A stretch of 64,000 nt of DNA from Cristatella mucedo (Eukaryota > Bryozoa > Phylactolaemata > Cristatellidae), in NCBI GenBank assembly GCA_009760855.2, contig WPIO01000127.1, forward strand, positions 1,022,001 to 1,086,000, given 5' to 3'. The translations under genes were made by a program, and so were the position numbers. Below, piece by piece: positions 10,712 to 23,392 of this stretch; within the stretch, counting starts at the first letter, position 1, and every line of letters begins with the position of its first letter. Under the pieces are notes generated by a model. The model was not told where the DNA came from. It searched no databases and saw only the letters and a list, made by a program, of their open reading frames with translations.

Positions 10712-13700
10712 GTGAGTCCTCGGCCCCGGCGGCGAAGCCCTGGCAGCAATGCCTGCCGCTTATCGTGAAAGCCACCCAAGCTAAGCTGCTAATAAGCTGC
10801 CACCCACCCGTATAGTGTGTAAGCCACGTTGTCAAGGGTAGCCGGTATATAAGCCTTCGCACATTGAGCACGACTCGTTCGTGTTTAGCGACATTAAGTG
10901 GCAAAGTCTGACGCAATACTATGGTTACGCATAGTTCTTACCGCTAAACGTCTTAGATGAGCACTTACTCAATCGCTCTAGCCGGTAATCTTACCGGAGC
11001 AGTCGTTTCCCGGGCAGCCGACCTTGGCCTTAAAAAAAGGCCTTAGTAGGGCTGGTCGGTCAGGGTATTTTTCAATCAACAGGTCCTGATGGCATTGGGT
11101 TGGGGACGTTCAGAAGTTCAGAGCTGCGGGCTTCCGGAGATTCGAATGTGCATTTCTCTGGTGCAGCCTTAAGTGGCTCTGCGTAACAACTGATCTATAG
11201 ACGTAGGCCATAGGATCTACCGCTCATAGCGAAGAGCTAACCAAGATTAGCCGGGCCGCCTACGACTCTGATCCGCCGTGTATCGCTTTAGAGCATGCAC
11301 GTGCCCACGAAGTAAGTGTGCACGGAGGAGGTGCACACGAACTAAGTGCACACGAAGTGTACACGAAGGAGTGGAGCCAGTGTCTTTCTGTACATGCGAA
11401 CGCTGTAGATCTTATCGCACGGGAGCTGAATGATGTCGTTACTTCAGAAGTAGGCTATAGGCTATAGCGAAGTGAGGTATTAGCTGTTCCATTCCTGCGC
11501 TCAAAGATCGTTGGCGACAGAAGCTTTAGCTCCGCAGGTCCCAGACTGTGGAACTCGCTTCCACAACTCTTACGCAACGACAACTACTGTCCTGCTGCCG
11601 ACTGGACTATGGCACATCCTTTTCAGCGGTCCTGAGCTGCTACTTCCATGCTACTCACTACCTCAACTGCTCTCCTGACTCTGCTATGCTTCCCACTTTC
11701 TCTTTGTTGCGTGAGATCAAGCCTGTTGGCTACCGAATGCGTACCGAAAGCCACTTAGGCTTTGATTGCGCTATACAAAACTCTCCTGCGTAACACTCAC
11801 ATAGTCTTTATGGCTTTGTGGGGTTACAGTCGGAGATACCTACATACATACATTTGACACTTACAATTAAGTTGCAGTGCTATGATGCACTGCCTGTAGA
11901 CCGATGCAGCTGGACATCAAGGCGGTGAATCGATGAACTTTCAACATACGATCCGATCAAGATCTTGAGCAGGTCACCCGATCCCATTTCTGCAGTTTAT
12001 TCGACCTTACTCCGATCATGGCGTACAGACGAACTTCATGCCAAAAGAGTAGAGGCTCCACCAGGCAACCCCGACTTGGTACCTGTTCTTCATATATGCA
12101 AAAAGAAATCAAACCAAGTCCCTTACAGGCAATTAAACATAAGTTGATGAATATTAATCAATAGAAACGTGATACTAACCAATATAATAAATCCATTTTT
12201 GCTTACAACAGTGTAGGATAGGGTCGAGTTTGAGCACGAACTGAGGCAGCATAAAGTTAAAGGTCAGAGAAATTAAATAGTTGAAAAACAGGCACCGCAC
12301 GCCAGTGTGAAATCTCTTTTATTGGTGCAATTAATTCAGTTGTTCGGAGCAGTAGAAGACCTCATACTTAGTAAGTGAGAAACACTTCACTAATCTGAGT
12401 CATTCATTAATCATTCCGATTTTATTTTTTAGTGTTCGGCGTCTTTAATCAAAAAATAAATCACCGAGTCTTCTAAAATTGAACAGACTGGCGCTAAATA
12501 CTCTGTAGATGCCTAACTAAATAGAGCAGACCAATTTAATCCATAATTTTATTGTGTAGTACACACGAAGTAAATACGCACGCATTTTGAATATATACGT
12601 CCGTGTTCGCGTTCTCGCGTGTGTTGAAAAGCATGCCTACATCTATACTTCTAGATAGATAGGTCCGCGTTGGTGCTGTGCCCCTATCATCTGAGTCCTT
12701 AGCGGAGGCCGCCAACGTAAGCGGCTGGCGTTGTGTGGCCTATTGTGATATTTACAGTAGCGCCGCGATGGTGCTGCTATGATAAGTATCGCGTTAAAAA
12801 TGTAATGGGAGGTAATTAAACAATTTGTTCAAAACTTTGCTACATCGTAAACTCTTGTTGTTAGAATTGAACATCGTATTGTGTTTTGAGTTATTAATTA
12901 GAGGTGAGAAGGGGTTTTGATCGTCGCTAGTTGATTATGTATGCAAACGCTGTTGAGATTAGTTCTCAGCAGAACGTATAAAAATTAAGGACCAGTTCTC
13001 GTAAAGGTCAAAGGCCGGTCGGCGAGTCAATGTGAAGGTCGAGTCTTTGCGCCGCCATAGAAGCTTCTTGTAAGCACGTTATATTAATTTTCAATTTCAA
13101 ATCTTTAATTTTAAATTGAATTTTCTAGATTTTCGATGGTTATTACTAGTGCATGTACGTATATGTAGATATACAGTGCTATCCTGTAAAAAATCTATAT
13201 AAACATATAAGTGAATAAATATGTAGTGTGCCTGCTGACGTGCGGAGCTGGATTGGCATCAAGAAAGCTTCGTAAAGAATTACCGGTAATATTTAAAAAG
13301 AAGAAGCTTACAAATCCAAGAGGCTGTTCCTACTGCTTTTGCTCGGTCGGTAAATAGAATTGTCCTGCTTGGCGTGCTCATGCGTTCTGAAGTATGCATG
13401 TTATCGTCAACTCATTGGCAAACTTCTTACGCTGCTCCACCAAGCTCACGACGGCATGGGTCCTCCATACCTAGCTGAACTGCTGCACCAGTTTCAGCCT
13501 CCTGGCCACAGGTTCTGAATTGACATAAAATTGGCTGTCCCGGGCTCCGCTTAAAGGCCGTTGGCGACATAGGCTTTTGCTCTGCACGTATTTTAGACTG
13601 TGGAACTCACTTCCATAATTTTTACGAAACTACTCTCCTGCTGTCGGCTATGGCACATCCTTTTCAGTCATCCTGAGCTGCTACTTCCAGGCCACTCACT

Positions 13701-16700
13701 ACCTCAACCGCTCTCCTGACTCAGCTATGCTTCTCGCTGTCTCTTTGTTATCTGCGATAAAGACTGTTGGCTGCCAAATGCGTATCGAAAGCCGCTTAGG
13801 CTCTGAGTGGGCTAACAATAAAAAAAAAAATAAAAATAAACTTGATATAGCGCTCTCAAAGAACCCAATCTCTGTCTCGGCACTTTACATATGCTGCAAA
13901 GGAATATATACAAAACTCGCCTGCGTAGCGCCCATATAGTCTGTGTGGCTTTGTGGAGTTACAGACAGGGATACATTACAAACTTCCTTTCCGGCACCTC
14001 TAGTACCTAGAAAGTGATATAGTCCTCTTAGGGTGAAAGTGATATAGTCCTCTTAGGGAGCTCTGCAAATATTTGTTATTATTACTACAGACGCAGATAA
14101 ATATCAAGGAGTTTTGGAAATTGCTTGTGAGTCCACTCAATTAGTATGGATTACACATAGTAATGTCTTTACTGAGATGATATTAGGCAGCTTGAGGATA
14201 GCGAAGCCTTAATGTCATGATCGTGCGTGTTGAACCGACGAGCCTTGACTGTCGCTTCCCGCCACTTCCCGCTATTGGTTCGCTTCCACTGTTCTTGGAG
14301 GTGCTTGCAGCGACAATAGAGGCCCTTTGGCCGCGGGCGATCTGTGCTCCGATCTCGAGTATTCCGACGTCACGAATCGCGAATCAGATGAAACGCCGTG
14401 AAAGAACTTTAGCCTGAATACAAAGTTAGTGTTGCACTGCAACTTCGTAAATAAAGTCTGCACCAAAAGCCAGTGCATGTGGCGTAGAAGCAGGCCCGAT
14501 GGATACAGGTATGCCGAAATAGGAGTGGGCCGCATCGACGTGAGCGTGCCGTCGAGCGAAAAGCAAGTATCGCAGCAGGTATGATAGCAGGTATCGCAGC
14601 AGGTATGAAAACAGGTATCGGAGCCCGAACGATGTTTTGTGTGCCAGCGATAGTAGAGCACTATCGAAGAAGGCGATGGACTAAGGATGGACGCAGGCAC
14701 GGACGCATACACGCACGGAGATAGGCACGGACGCCTGCACCGGTGTATGCATGGACGTGCGGACGCATGCACGTATACCGGTGATAGCTAAGCATGGCGA
14801 CGATCAAGATCGATGCCTTAGGGAACCAGTCAGCAGGTGAGTCTATGCGTGTTCCATCTAGCCCTACATGCAACTGCCGGAGATTGCCACGTCTGACCAG
14901 TACGATAGCAGGAAGTAAACTGTGTGTAGAAATTGCAGTACCTTATGTTCAAGGTCCTTATTCGTCGTGTACAGGTAAAGGCTAATCATGGCAGCTATAA
15001 TCAAGGCCAGATTAACGCTGGCCTCTATTATTGTGGCCTTGGCTGTCCGATAGTAGGTAATTAATGGTATTTACTGCACAGCAAGTTCAACCTAGTCTAA
15101 ATACATGACCTTTGTTGGCTCATCTATTGGCACGATATGTTAGCTCAAAGTGGCTGCTCAACAGCATATGCTCAGACTGAAGACTAATCTGCCATTAGCC
15201 GCGACTGGTGTCCTACATTACTACTTACCAGTAGCGCTACTGTGTAGTGCTACTTCGGTTTCGGCCCCCTCGTTTCGTAAATTTATTCCAGAGTGAAGCA
15301 GAACTCAACTCCAAAGAAAAGACATCTTGCTAGGTAGGTCACGTGTCCCACCTGATACTGAGCAATACAAGGAGACGAGGAACCTCGGTAACTATCACCG
15401 AGTATCTTAGTGGTGCGACACCGAAATAATTGTTTTCCGTACTTGCCCAGAGAGCAGAATTAAGTTGTATAGGATATGAAACATATTGTTCGCCATTCCA
15501 CTGTAAGCTTCATACATTGAACCGACAGCTGACGCACACTGGATTATTGCAGTTTCGATAGCTTCAGTTGAGCCTTCGGTTACGACGACATTGAAGTACC
15601 AGTGTTCTCAGATCCAAATTAGCTTTTTGGATCCGCCGGATCTTGTTTAGGTCTAAATTCAGGCATCGCGTCAATGTAAGCTAGAGTTTACCAGATGGCA
15701 TCCATGTTGAACATAAAGGCTCCGCAGGCGAGGTAGAAGACATAGTGAGTGCATACACGTAAGCGTACGTGCAAGCGTGCGTATGATCTTCGGCCTTTGC
15801 ACCAGCCAGCGCCGTGTTGTTGGCAGGGGGCACTGGTCACAGCAAGGAGAGTCTCAAGTACATCTTGGAGCAGGAGGGACCCGGCAACGCTGTCATGATA
15901 TCTCTCGGAGGTGCTCCAGAGATGCTCGAGGCACATCGTGGCTCGTCCACACTTTGCATGCAGAGACGAATGGGCTTTGCGAAGCTGGCCTTGGAAACTG
16001 GGTAACGTTGTCTGTAGCTGGGCTGTCGGCAAAAATCGTTGCAGTGCCTACATTTAGCTGCTAGCTCGCGAAACGTAATGGCCGCCGCCGCTGCACTCAT
16101 ACCGCGCCGGCGGTTTATTTCTAATTCATTGAATAGCACGTTTTCTTTAACGTTTAAAGAGCCAGAAAGAAGAACACGCAGCCCTTAGATGAAAGGACAG
16201 ATGAAAGGGCTTAGATTAAAGGACAGTCTCTGCGAATTAAAAGTGCATAGTGCCTCTTGCAAATCGTAATGTCGGTGGGCGATCTGTACCGTTGCCCGAA
16301 GCGTCTTGTGTACTATTCACGGGTGCTCATCTGTCTAAAGATAACAGGAAAAATCACGACGGCATCATTTTTTATTTCATGCATTGGCATGCATGCTGCT
16401 GTCATGGAACGCTGCATCATTTCTCCTCAACACCCCCGACGACAGTGTTTCATCCGCGTTTCATCTCGCCTTTCGAGAAAAATTGTCGAATATTCGTGAG
16501 TTACAACCAGGCAGTGCAGAGCGAGAAATCACGTGTGTACACTAATGAGATGTTATCCCAGACTATTGTCTCATGTCTGGATTGTGGAGTGTGGCGAGAC
16601 ACTCAAATGCAGCTTTTAGCTTTTTACCCTTTTGCCGGCAAAAAAACGCCTCCTTCCGTCTTACGAAAGTGCGTCCACTGGGCTTTCTTTCTCCTCGAGT

Positions 16701-19700
16701 TCCACTTGGCCTTCATATCTCCACCAATCTCCTGTGTGACCTGCACTTCCAGCCGCGGCTCTCCGCGTGGAGTCTCGTTCTCTGTCAAGCTTCTCGCTAT
16801 CAGTGTCTTGTGGCCGGCCTCTTCTCGACAGCTTACCGGGTTCTTGACCGCGGTTTTTAAAGGCGAGCACCTTAAAATCCCTGGGCCAAGCCAGGGCATT
16901 TGAAATCGTAAAACTCAGTGTAATTCCGGATCCACTACTGGATCCGCTGTGCTGCGAACTGATTGTAGTGCTGGCTACCGGAAAGAGGTCGCTGGCTTTG
17001 TCTCCGGCTCATGCAGCTGTCAGCTGCAATCCACGATCGCCTTCTGCAAGCTCACGATTGCCTGCTATAAACTGGACTGACGTTTTGCCGAGTTTCGCTT
17101 TCAACTTCAGACCGACGATTTTTCAACTCTCGTCAGGGCTGCACTGCAGAGCAGCCAGTCATTAGCTAGTAGGGCTGTTGCACTTACCGACAATCGGTGT
17201 AGCATGCATGGATGGAGGTATCCTCGTCGGGTGGTAAGGAAGCCCGTAATGCTGTCCCTCGATAATAATAATAATGTAAATACTATACTATTTATAAATA
17301 TTATTGCATAAATATTATTATATTTATACATAATATAGAGGGTAAGGAAGCCTGTGCTCGCACAGCGTGCAGCCTAAGGACTCACGAGATGCAGAGCAGT
17401 CGCTGGCACTAGTAGTTATGTCCACCTTTGTAGCTTCACGCCCTCTCGACGCTCTCCGAGTCCGCTGGCAGCTTCGCCGCCTCGTCCTCGCCGTCTACAT
17501 GCTTTTCGTAAGCTCGCAGCCTCTGCTGTGCGAAAATTGCTCGGTTTGCAACCGTCGGCCGATTCGATTCATTAGCAGCCTTTGCTGGAGGTAAAGCTGC
17601 TTCACTGAGTCGGCCTCTTACGCTTCCACACATCATTTGCACGCCGCGGTTCGTCCAAACATGTCCGCTTCATGCCCTCGAGACGCATTCTGTCCCTGCT
17701 CTGCAAGCTGCAGCCGCTGCCATGGCAGCGGAGGAAGGAGGCGGGCGCCCTGCTGGGCTGCCTTCCTGCCTCCTTCCTGTTTGGCTCACTGCTGCAGCAC
17801 TGCGAGTCTACCGAGTGCCCGCTGCTTGGTGCCAGCTCACACCTGCCCAGAAGTCGCGAAAGTGGCGATTCTTCCGCCGAAGCTGCTCGCAGTATTTTTG
17901 GCCAATCAGTTGGCTTGCCCTTATCGCTCGCATCCGGCGTTGACCGTCAGCTTGCTGGTTGCTGTAGGGCTTGGCTTGTGCCCGTCTACAGCTTCGGCGA
18001 GAACGACTTGTTCTCGCAGGTCGCTAATCCCAAAGGGTCGTGGCTTCGGCGAATTCAAGACAAAGTGACGAAATGGACGAGCGGTGACTTCGCGTGTCCA
18101 GTTTTCTATGGCCGCGGTTTGCTTGGTTTCCCATTCGGACTTCTTCCGTACCGGCTGCCGGTGCACACCGTCGGTGAGTGGGCGAGCCACATGCAGCGAT
18201 TCGACTGACGAGGATGCGGAAACCGGAGAGCCGCATAATGAATGGCATGTTGGGAAGTCTCGTAATGAATGGCGGCACTGCCTTCGCGAGGGTAGACGTG
18301 CCCATCGCTTGAGGCATGGCTATACTTGCTGGGCCAGTCTTACTTCGAGTGCTTATACGTTTAACCTTGAACTTCGCTTCCGGTGTTGGCTTTTCGTCTT
18401 GCGAATGGCTCATCGTAGTTTCTACATCTCCGACCGGAATGGCGTTCCGTCAAGGTGCGCATTGACTTCGGGGTTATTGCTGCCCCTTTGTTTAAGGCTC
18501 GTTCATTCTCTTTCTTCGGCTTAAAAAACGTAGATATATATATTCCTCTGACGTCACTCTCCTTAACGTCCGGCCTTTAGACTGGCCGTTTAGCTGCGTC
18601 TTCAATGACGCCAGAACCTTTCGAGACCATGCCTTCAGTTGTTACGCATATTAATAATACTGATACTGATAAGTGATTTTATTTAACACCTTCAGAGAAT
18701 TCATTATTCATGTGTGCTTTAGCACGTTTGCCAAAGCCTGATGTCTTGCAAGTCATCAGACCTGGCTATTGATTCTCGTGCAAAGAGCTGTAAAGCACCT
18801 CAAACGACTTATTCGTGTAATTTTCTTCATCCAATGCTTTACTACTCCCTTCAAAGGAAGCAATGCCTATGGATTAATTTCATGCAAGGTATCTCGCTTA
18901 GACCTGCATGGAAAAGCACACTCAAGGCCATCAGTACCATATAACCCCAGGTTAGCATTATGAACTGAATCGTGCACAAGTAAGAACGCTAAGAACAGAG
19001 GACCGTGAAGGACTGGGCCCACTGGGGCGTGGGAAAGCTGTGCAGTAAAGACGGGTATTTAGCTTAGACTTCTGTCTCCACCGACGAAGTCAATGCGTCA
19101 ATGGTGACAGAAGCCGGAAAAGAGCTCGAGACGTCTGCCGCATACAAACTGAAGATCGCCTAAAGAGTTCGATTGTATTCACAAAAACGCCTAGAAATCG
19201 CCTTCGAGTTAACCTCGACAGATCGCCGACCGGTTGGCAGCTAGATCCTGCATGTTCCACTTAGCATGTGCACCTTCGTATGGACCTTTCGTTATATATA
19301 TACCTATGCCTACTGCTGCTGTGCGTGCACTTATCGCCAACAGTTTATGGTCGTCCTTGTCGGCCAATTTAAAATGCTTAGCTATTACTTTGCTTGCGTT
19401 GCTGCTAGGATGTATTATTATTATTATTATTACTATTTGTCCAATTTGAGATAACGCAGGGTGGTTGAAGACTATTTCTTTCACGCATACTGCACGCCTC
19501 CGCTCTTGTGCCAGCACAGCGAGGCAGCCTTTTCGCATCGATTGTAAAATGAGAGCCGCATCTGTCGAGCTGCTCGTATGCTTGCGCATGCGTATCTCGT
19601 GCGCGAGCGGCTTCGCATCCGTTCGTAGTGGGCAAGCCGATTCCCGTGGCCAAAGTAGCTTCGCCATCACCGGAGCAAATCCGCGAGCTGCGCGACTCGT

Positions 19701-19783
19701 ATCTGTCTGCGCTAGAAGAACTCTTCGACGAGCACAAAGTTAAGTACGGCATCAGCTCGAAGCAGAGACTGCTGTTCATCTGA
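10234..19783 (+). CDS. Gene A: diacylglycerol/monoacylglycerol O-acyltransferase, DGAT2/MOGAT family (4 exons)
   Basis: This ER-membrane enzyme transfers an acyl group from acyl-CoA to mono- or diacylglycerol in neutral-lipid synthesis. Exons 10234-10711, 15827-16001, 17968-18173 and 19629-19783 join to 1014 nt, or 337 residues, close to the usual length of MOGAT proteins. The start ATG is in a good context (GAAATGG). The N-terminus has two hydrophobic stretches (about residues 19-33 and 36-58), then YFP at 87-89 and FGCHPHG, with the active-site HPHG at 109-112. Exon 2 gives the GGAPE motif and RMGFAKLALETG, exon 3 gives VPVYSFGEN and YGRG, and exon 4 ends in LLFI plus stop. Introns follow GT-AG in phases 1, 2 and 1, exactly as in gene B (42100-48189), so the two are duplicates. 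The choice between DGAT2 and MOGAT activity cannot be made from motifs alone. Confidence in the family is very high. Confidence 0.95.
11296..11370. repeat. GTGCACACGAA-type short tandem repeat
   Basis: Several imperfect units of GTGCACACGAAGTAAGT lie inside intron 1 of gene A. A related isolated unit occurs at 12558. Confidence 0.55.
11478..11855 (+). mobile_element. LINE family 2, 3' fragment in gene A intron 1
   Basis: This matches the end of the copy at 34440-35548 from the TTAGCTGTTCCATTCCTGCG stretch to the GAGATACCTACATAC tail. It includes the family stem-loop region (GTAACACTCACA / TGTGGGGTTAC). It lies in the sense direction within the intron. Confidence 0.85.
11856..13384. other. 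Gene A intron 1, AT-rich unique sequence
   Basis: No gene or family repeat was recognised. The stretch is AT-richer than its surroundings, with homopurine and AT runs near 12420-12560 and 13080-13210. Confidence 0.45.
13385..13985 (+). mobile_element. LINE family 2 copy with nested insertion, in gene A intron 1
   Basis: A diverged 3' fragment of LINE family 2 starts near CAAACTTCTTACGCTGCTCC and ends with GAGATACATTACAA. The 3' tail is interrupted at 13817-13905 by a piece of LINE family 1 in the opposite orientation, so family 2 was already in place when that piece arrived. Confidence 0.8.
13817..13905 (-). mobile_element. LINE family 1 tail nested in LINE family 2
   Basis: An A-rich tail (AATAAAAAAAAAAATAAAAA) is followed by CTTGATATAGCGCTCTCAAA, GAACCCAATCTCTGTCTCGG and CACTTTACATATGCTGCAAA. 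It splits the family 2 tail between GAGTGGGCTA and TATACAAAACTC. Confidence 0.75.
14008..14061. repeat. 27-bp direct duplication
   Basis: GAAAGTGATATAGTCCTCTT plus AGGGT/AGGGA occurs twice in a row. It is short and has no evident role. Confidence 0.65.
14062..15826. other. Rest of gene A intron 1
   Basis: Apart from short GCAGGTATCGCA-type and GGACGCATGCACG-type imperfect repeats at 14570-14780, nothing was recognised. The open frames here are cysteine- and proline-rich by-products of those repeats. Confidence 0.4.
15827..16001 (+). CDS. Gene A exon 2
   Basis: The acceptor TTGGCAG|GGGG completes the split glycine codon from exon 1. The exon encodes the segment with SKESLKYIL, GGAPE and RRMGFAKLALETG, and ends at the donor CTGG|GTAACG in phase 2. 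Its length of 175 nt is identical to exon 2 of gene B. Confidence 0.92.
16002..17967. other. Gene A intron 2
   Basis: No family repeat was recognised. It contains an AT-rich patch at 17262-17335 and a GC-rich 3' half. The long open frame near 16250-16903 does not start with ATG and has no motif; frames on the opposite strand are equally long, so I do not call a gene. Confidence 0.45.
17968..18173 (+). CDS. Gene A exon 3
   Basis: The acceptor GCTGTAG|GGCT continues the phase-2 glycine. The exon encodes LVPVYSFGENDLF, the YGRG segment and the PYRLPVHTV segment, ending at the donor GTCG|GTGAGT in phase 1. It is 206 nt against 200 nt in gene B; the two extra residues fall in the variable middle part. 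Confidence 0.92.
18174..19628. other. Gene A intron 3
   Basis: A degraded LINE family 1 tail is possible at 18645-18720 (minus), and a TTA microsatellite lies at 19410-19440. Nothing else was recognised. Confidence 0.4.
19629..19783 (+). CDS. Gene A exon 4 (C-terminus)
   Basis: The acceptor TTCGTAG|TGGG restores the conserved TVVG-P segment with exon 3. The exon encodes the C-terminal helix region (LSALEELFDEHKVKYGI) and ends LLFI then TGA at 19781-19783. Its length of 155 nt is identical to exon 4 of gene B. Confidence 0.92.
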
Positions 19784-21020
19784 GACCTGCCGTGGTTCAT
19801 TTGAGAGCTGCTGCTCAGTTCTAAACCGCCAGCTGCTGTACCAAGTGGGCAAGTGCTGTTCAGCACCAGCGAGATCTGCAAGCACAACGCCGTGCACCTG
19901 GCTTCGCCGTGTCGCAACGGACGCCGTCGTGCTAATCGCTTCCGGTTTGGGTCGTCGGCGCTGGCTTGTGTCATGGCGGCTGGCATAGTGCGACCGACGC
20001 ACTCATTACTGTTTAATTAGTATTAATATTCGGAAGTGTGGATAGCAAATACATTGTCTAATCATGCAGCACACCCAACATTTTTAATTCGTTCCGGTAT
20101 ATTACGATAGTTTGTTCGTGCGCATGCATGCATGTTATGTATGTATGCATGCTACGAGTGTACGAATGCATGAGCTTTATGTATGTAGCATGTGTGACTG
20201 TTGACATTGTGCAACGCCAGTGCTATCGCCCAGCTTGCAACTGCAAGCAACGACGGATTGCCTGATGCAGGACTTGAAACCTTGGTCTGAGTTATGAAAT
20301 CCCCGCGCCTTACCTTTAGCTTACCAAAGAAAGACTTACAATCTGGCCTCCTCGACTGACCTTGACCCCATCGCCCCGCCCTCCTCGTAGACTTTCCCAC
20401 CATCCCATATTCAGTTATCGAGGCACAGTGCAGGTGTAGCAGGCTGTGATTCCTAGGCAATCTGGCGTCTCTGCCCAAGATTGCACATTCAAACCTCGAC
20501 CACTCGTTGCTTTTGTTTTCATACTCGCTGCCGAGTTTATCTGCACACGTGGTTAATCCAAGGTCAATCCAAGCTCTCGTTTGGAGAACCTGCCTTTTCG
20601 TAGGCAAGTGCAAGCCGCTGCAAAGTCACTGTGGTGGACGGAAGTTATTTAAGGTGATTATTAGAGTTTTAATGTTGCCATTTCGGCCAGCTCTTGAATC
20701 TCTGCGGGATTCGAGCAGCGAGCCTCCAATAGTTTTAGCAGACGCATCTCACTGGGCGGCGGCGGCGGCGGCGGCGGAGCTTGGGTCTGTGGTGACAGCT
20801 GAGCAGAAGCAGCAGCTAGCACAGTGACAGGTGGCACAGTGACACGGAACGACGGTGGCAACGGTCGCCTTTTTTTGCTGCTTAAAGGCACGAGAGCTCA
20901 CGATGGCTCTGAACTGCAATGAACTTGTCTTGTTGTGCATTTGTGCTTCCCAAGCTCAAAAGTGAAACGACCTGTACATATTGCTGGCCAATATTGATCA
21001 GTACATATTGCAGAGGTCCT
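19784..21020. other. Downstream of gene A, no recognised gene
   Basis: This contains an ATGC-rich imperfect repeat at 20120-20170 and a short GGC run (20755-20778). No clear AATAAA was found in the first 200 bp after the gene A stop. Confidence 0.4.
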
Positions 21021-21024
21021 ACGA

Positions 21025-22100
21025 ATTATAATATTAATGCACTTGATAAAGCGCCCTCAGAGAAATCAATCTCTTTCTAGGTGCTTTACATTTGCTGCAA
21101 AGGGAAACGCGATTGAATGGTGAGTAATATCATGCTTGATAAACAACATGAATAACATGGTTAGGGGTGATATGCACAGGGTCAGCATGCAAATGTGGTT
21201 AGTGGCAGCACGCAACAGTGTCAGCATGCATAAGCAAATATAGGACGAATCACGGGGAGCCAGTAAATGCTGTCATATATGGGTGTGTTTTTAATTTCTT
21301 TTTTAATGTGGTCAAGTCAGGGGATGTTCCGACGCAAGTCGGTAGGGAGTTCTAGGCTTTGGGAACATACAAACTAAATTCACGGTCTCCAAAGGATTTG
21401 AGGTTTGTACGAGGTATTGGTAAACTGTTGGATTCCGAAAAGTGGGTGGTACAATGCTTGACCTGGTGGGGAGTAGATCTGAGAGATAGGCTGGAGCCAA
21501 AGAATGAAGTGACCTAAAAGTGAGCGATAAAACCTTGAAGTCAATCCGTTGCTTGACTGGTAGCCAGTGCAGGTCGGCGAGAAGTGGTGTGATGTGGCAA
21601 TAGCAACGCTCACGACAGACAAGCCTAGTTGCGGAGTTTTGCACCAGCAGTAATCGCATGATTGGACATGACGGTAGGCCAGCAAGCAGTGAGTTGCAGA
21701 AGTCGAGACTGGATGTCACGAATGCATGGACCAACTTAGACGTCGTATCCTTATCTAAACAAGCCCGAATTTTAGCAATGCTATGAAGCTGAAAATAGGT
21801 AGACTTGACTGTGGAGCTGATGTGGTCGTCTAACGAGAGGTCACTTTGGAACATGACCCCTAGATTTTTCGAGCTGATTCAACAGGAGATATGCTGACAG
21901 AGACAATTTTGAGCGTCAGCCTTTCCAATTTCTGAATCACACTGTGTTTGCCTATAACTAGTAGGTTAGTTTTATCATCGTTAAGTTTTAGAAAATTTGC
22001 TGCCATCCATGTGCGGATGTCATCAATACACGGAGCAAGTGAGTTGAGAGAATTCGAGGTGCTCGAAGGCTGGGAGGGATCAAAGCAAAGGTATGAACCG
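21025..22100 (-). mobile_element. LINE family 1 copy, decayed
   Basis: About 1.1 kb in reverse orientation: (TTA)n tail, terminal hairpin, 3' UTR and the C-terminal part of the reverse transcriptase frame (open at 21312-21854, with FCNSLLAGLP and HWLPVKQRIDFKVLSL). It then continues upstream in a broken frame with the LNDDKTNLLV-like region. The match to the copy at 24162-25647 stops near 22100. Confidence 0.9.
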
Positions 22101-22107
22101 ATAGTTT

Positions 22108-22222
22108 ACTGGTGCTAGTCGGTAACCAGGTAACCAGGTGGCTAGGTAATCAGGTGGCCAGATAACCAGGTGGCCTGGTAACCGGTTGGCCAGGTAAACA
22201 GGTGATCAGATAACCAGGACGC
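22108..22222. repeat. 17-18-bp minisatellite (GGTAACCAGGTGGCCA)
   Basis: About six imperfect units of GGTAACCAGGTGGCCAG lie directly beside the 5' end of the LINE at 21025-22100. Confidence 0.75.
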
Positions 22223-22337
22223 TAGGAGTGTCTCTTGGCTCTCTTTAGAATACCAGCCTAAGCTTTCTCTAATTTTTGCTGCAGTATGCTTTTCTAACCT
22301 TTCACTACCGCGCATTTCACTAAATCAGCATATTTAA

Positions 22338-22432
22338 ATGTCCAGCAAATGTAAGTGCCTACAAAGAGATTGAGTTCTCTTGAGGGGGCTGTATCAAATA
22401 TATTATTATTACTTTTATTATTATTATAAATT
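22338..22432 (+). mobile_element. LINE family 1 tail remnant
   Basis: AAATGTAAGTGCCTACAAAG, AGATTGAGTTCTCTTGAGG and TATCAAATATATTATTATTA form a decayed 3' end in plus orientation. Confidence 0.65.
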
Positions 22433-23238
22433 TCTCTTGTAACGAGTTTAGTATTTACTCTGAATCCAGACTTAGCTCTTATAGCGTTTTTAAAATGGAA
22501 TTTTTGCTTTTACTATTATTATTCTTAGGGGGTCTGCTGGCATTGAATAGTGGCGGACCTGATCGCCTTTTAACTTGACTCGCCATCATCCAACACCACG
22601 GCTGTGGCATCATCCGCAGAGACCTCAGTAGCAAATTCCAGTTAAGTTATTTGCCGGGTGGGAGCACGCAAAAGCAATACACGGTACAATACAATATGAT
22701 GCAATACAAAGTATTGTATCGTATACAAGGCATACAGGCATTTTATCAGTGCAGTACGTAACTCTCACCCGCGGTGGGTACGGCTTTTCTTAAAAAATCT
22801 AGGTGAAGATTTTATTGACGTTAGACGTGCCAGAAGCGTGACCAAACCCCATCGCCAGTCTTGCCAAACCTGCTTTGAGACGGTTAGTGAACGGCCCAGC
22901 ATAGTTAAGGGTCTTGACAGAGATTTGGTTCACTCATTCCGCAACATAAGCATTTCATTATTGTTGGTATTACTATTTTAACCGATAGCACATCTTTTAG
23001 GAGCACGAAAATGTATTGAGTATATAATATATCGCGAGTACCTTCAAACACTAGCATTCGGGTCTCCGATTCGTCAAAGCTTTCTGCTAGCATCCAGGAA
23101 GAAAGGTATCCTTAATACTAGCAATATCTGGCTGAGAAACTGGTGCTGTAATGTAGTCGGCACTCAATGCGCGGAAGTTCAGAGTGATAGTAGGCTTAGT
23201 TTCTACCGCGTTTCAATCTTCCGGAATTTGTAGGGCCT
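22433..23238. other. No recognised feature
   Basis: Mostly AT-rich unique sequence with TTA patches. A run of GCAATACAATACAA-like repeats lies at 22675-22730. Confidence 0.4.
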
Positions 23239-23392
23239 TGATAGCCCACTAGGTAAGGTGTTCGCTCTTCACGACCGATGTCGTTGGCTCGAACCCTGCA
23301 GTGGGCGATCCTTTATTGCCCACTGCAAGCGGTGGTGAAAGCCGTCAAGACTCTTCTGCCGCTATACAAGCGAGGCTGTTAAATCAGCTAAT
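23239..23392 (+). mobile_element. SINE2 copy
   Basis: This is among the better-preserved copies. It has TAGCCCACTAGGTAAGG (A box), GGCTCGAACCC (B box), GCAAGCGGTGGTGAAAGCC, then CTGCCGCTATACAAGCGAGG and CTGTTAAATCAGCTAA. Confidence 0.8.

Noticed and set aside
16250-16903. 217-codon frame in gene A intron 2
   Set aside because: It does not begin with ATG, has no recognisable domain, and opposing frames are equally open.
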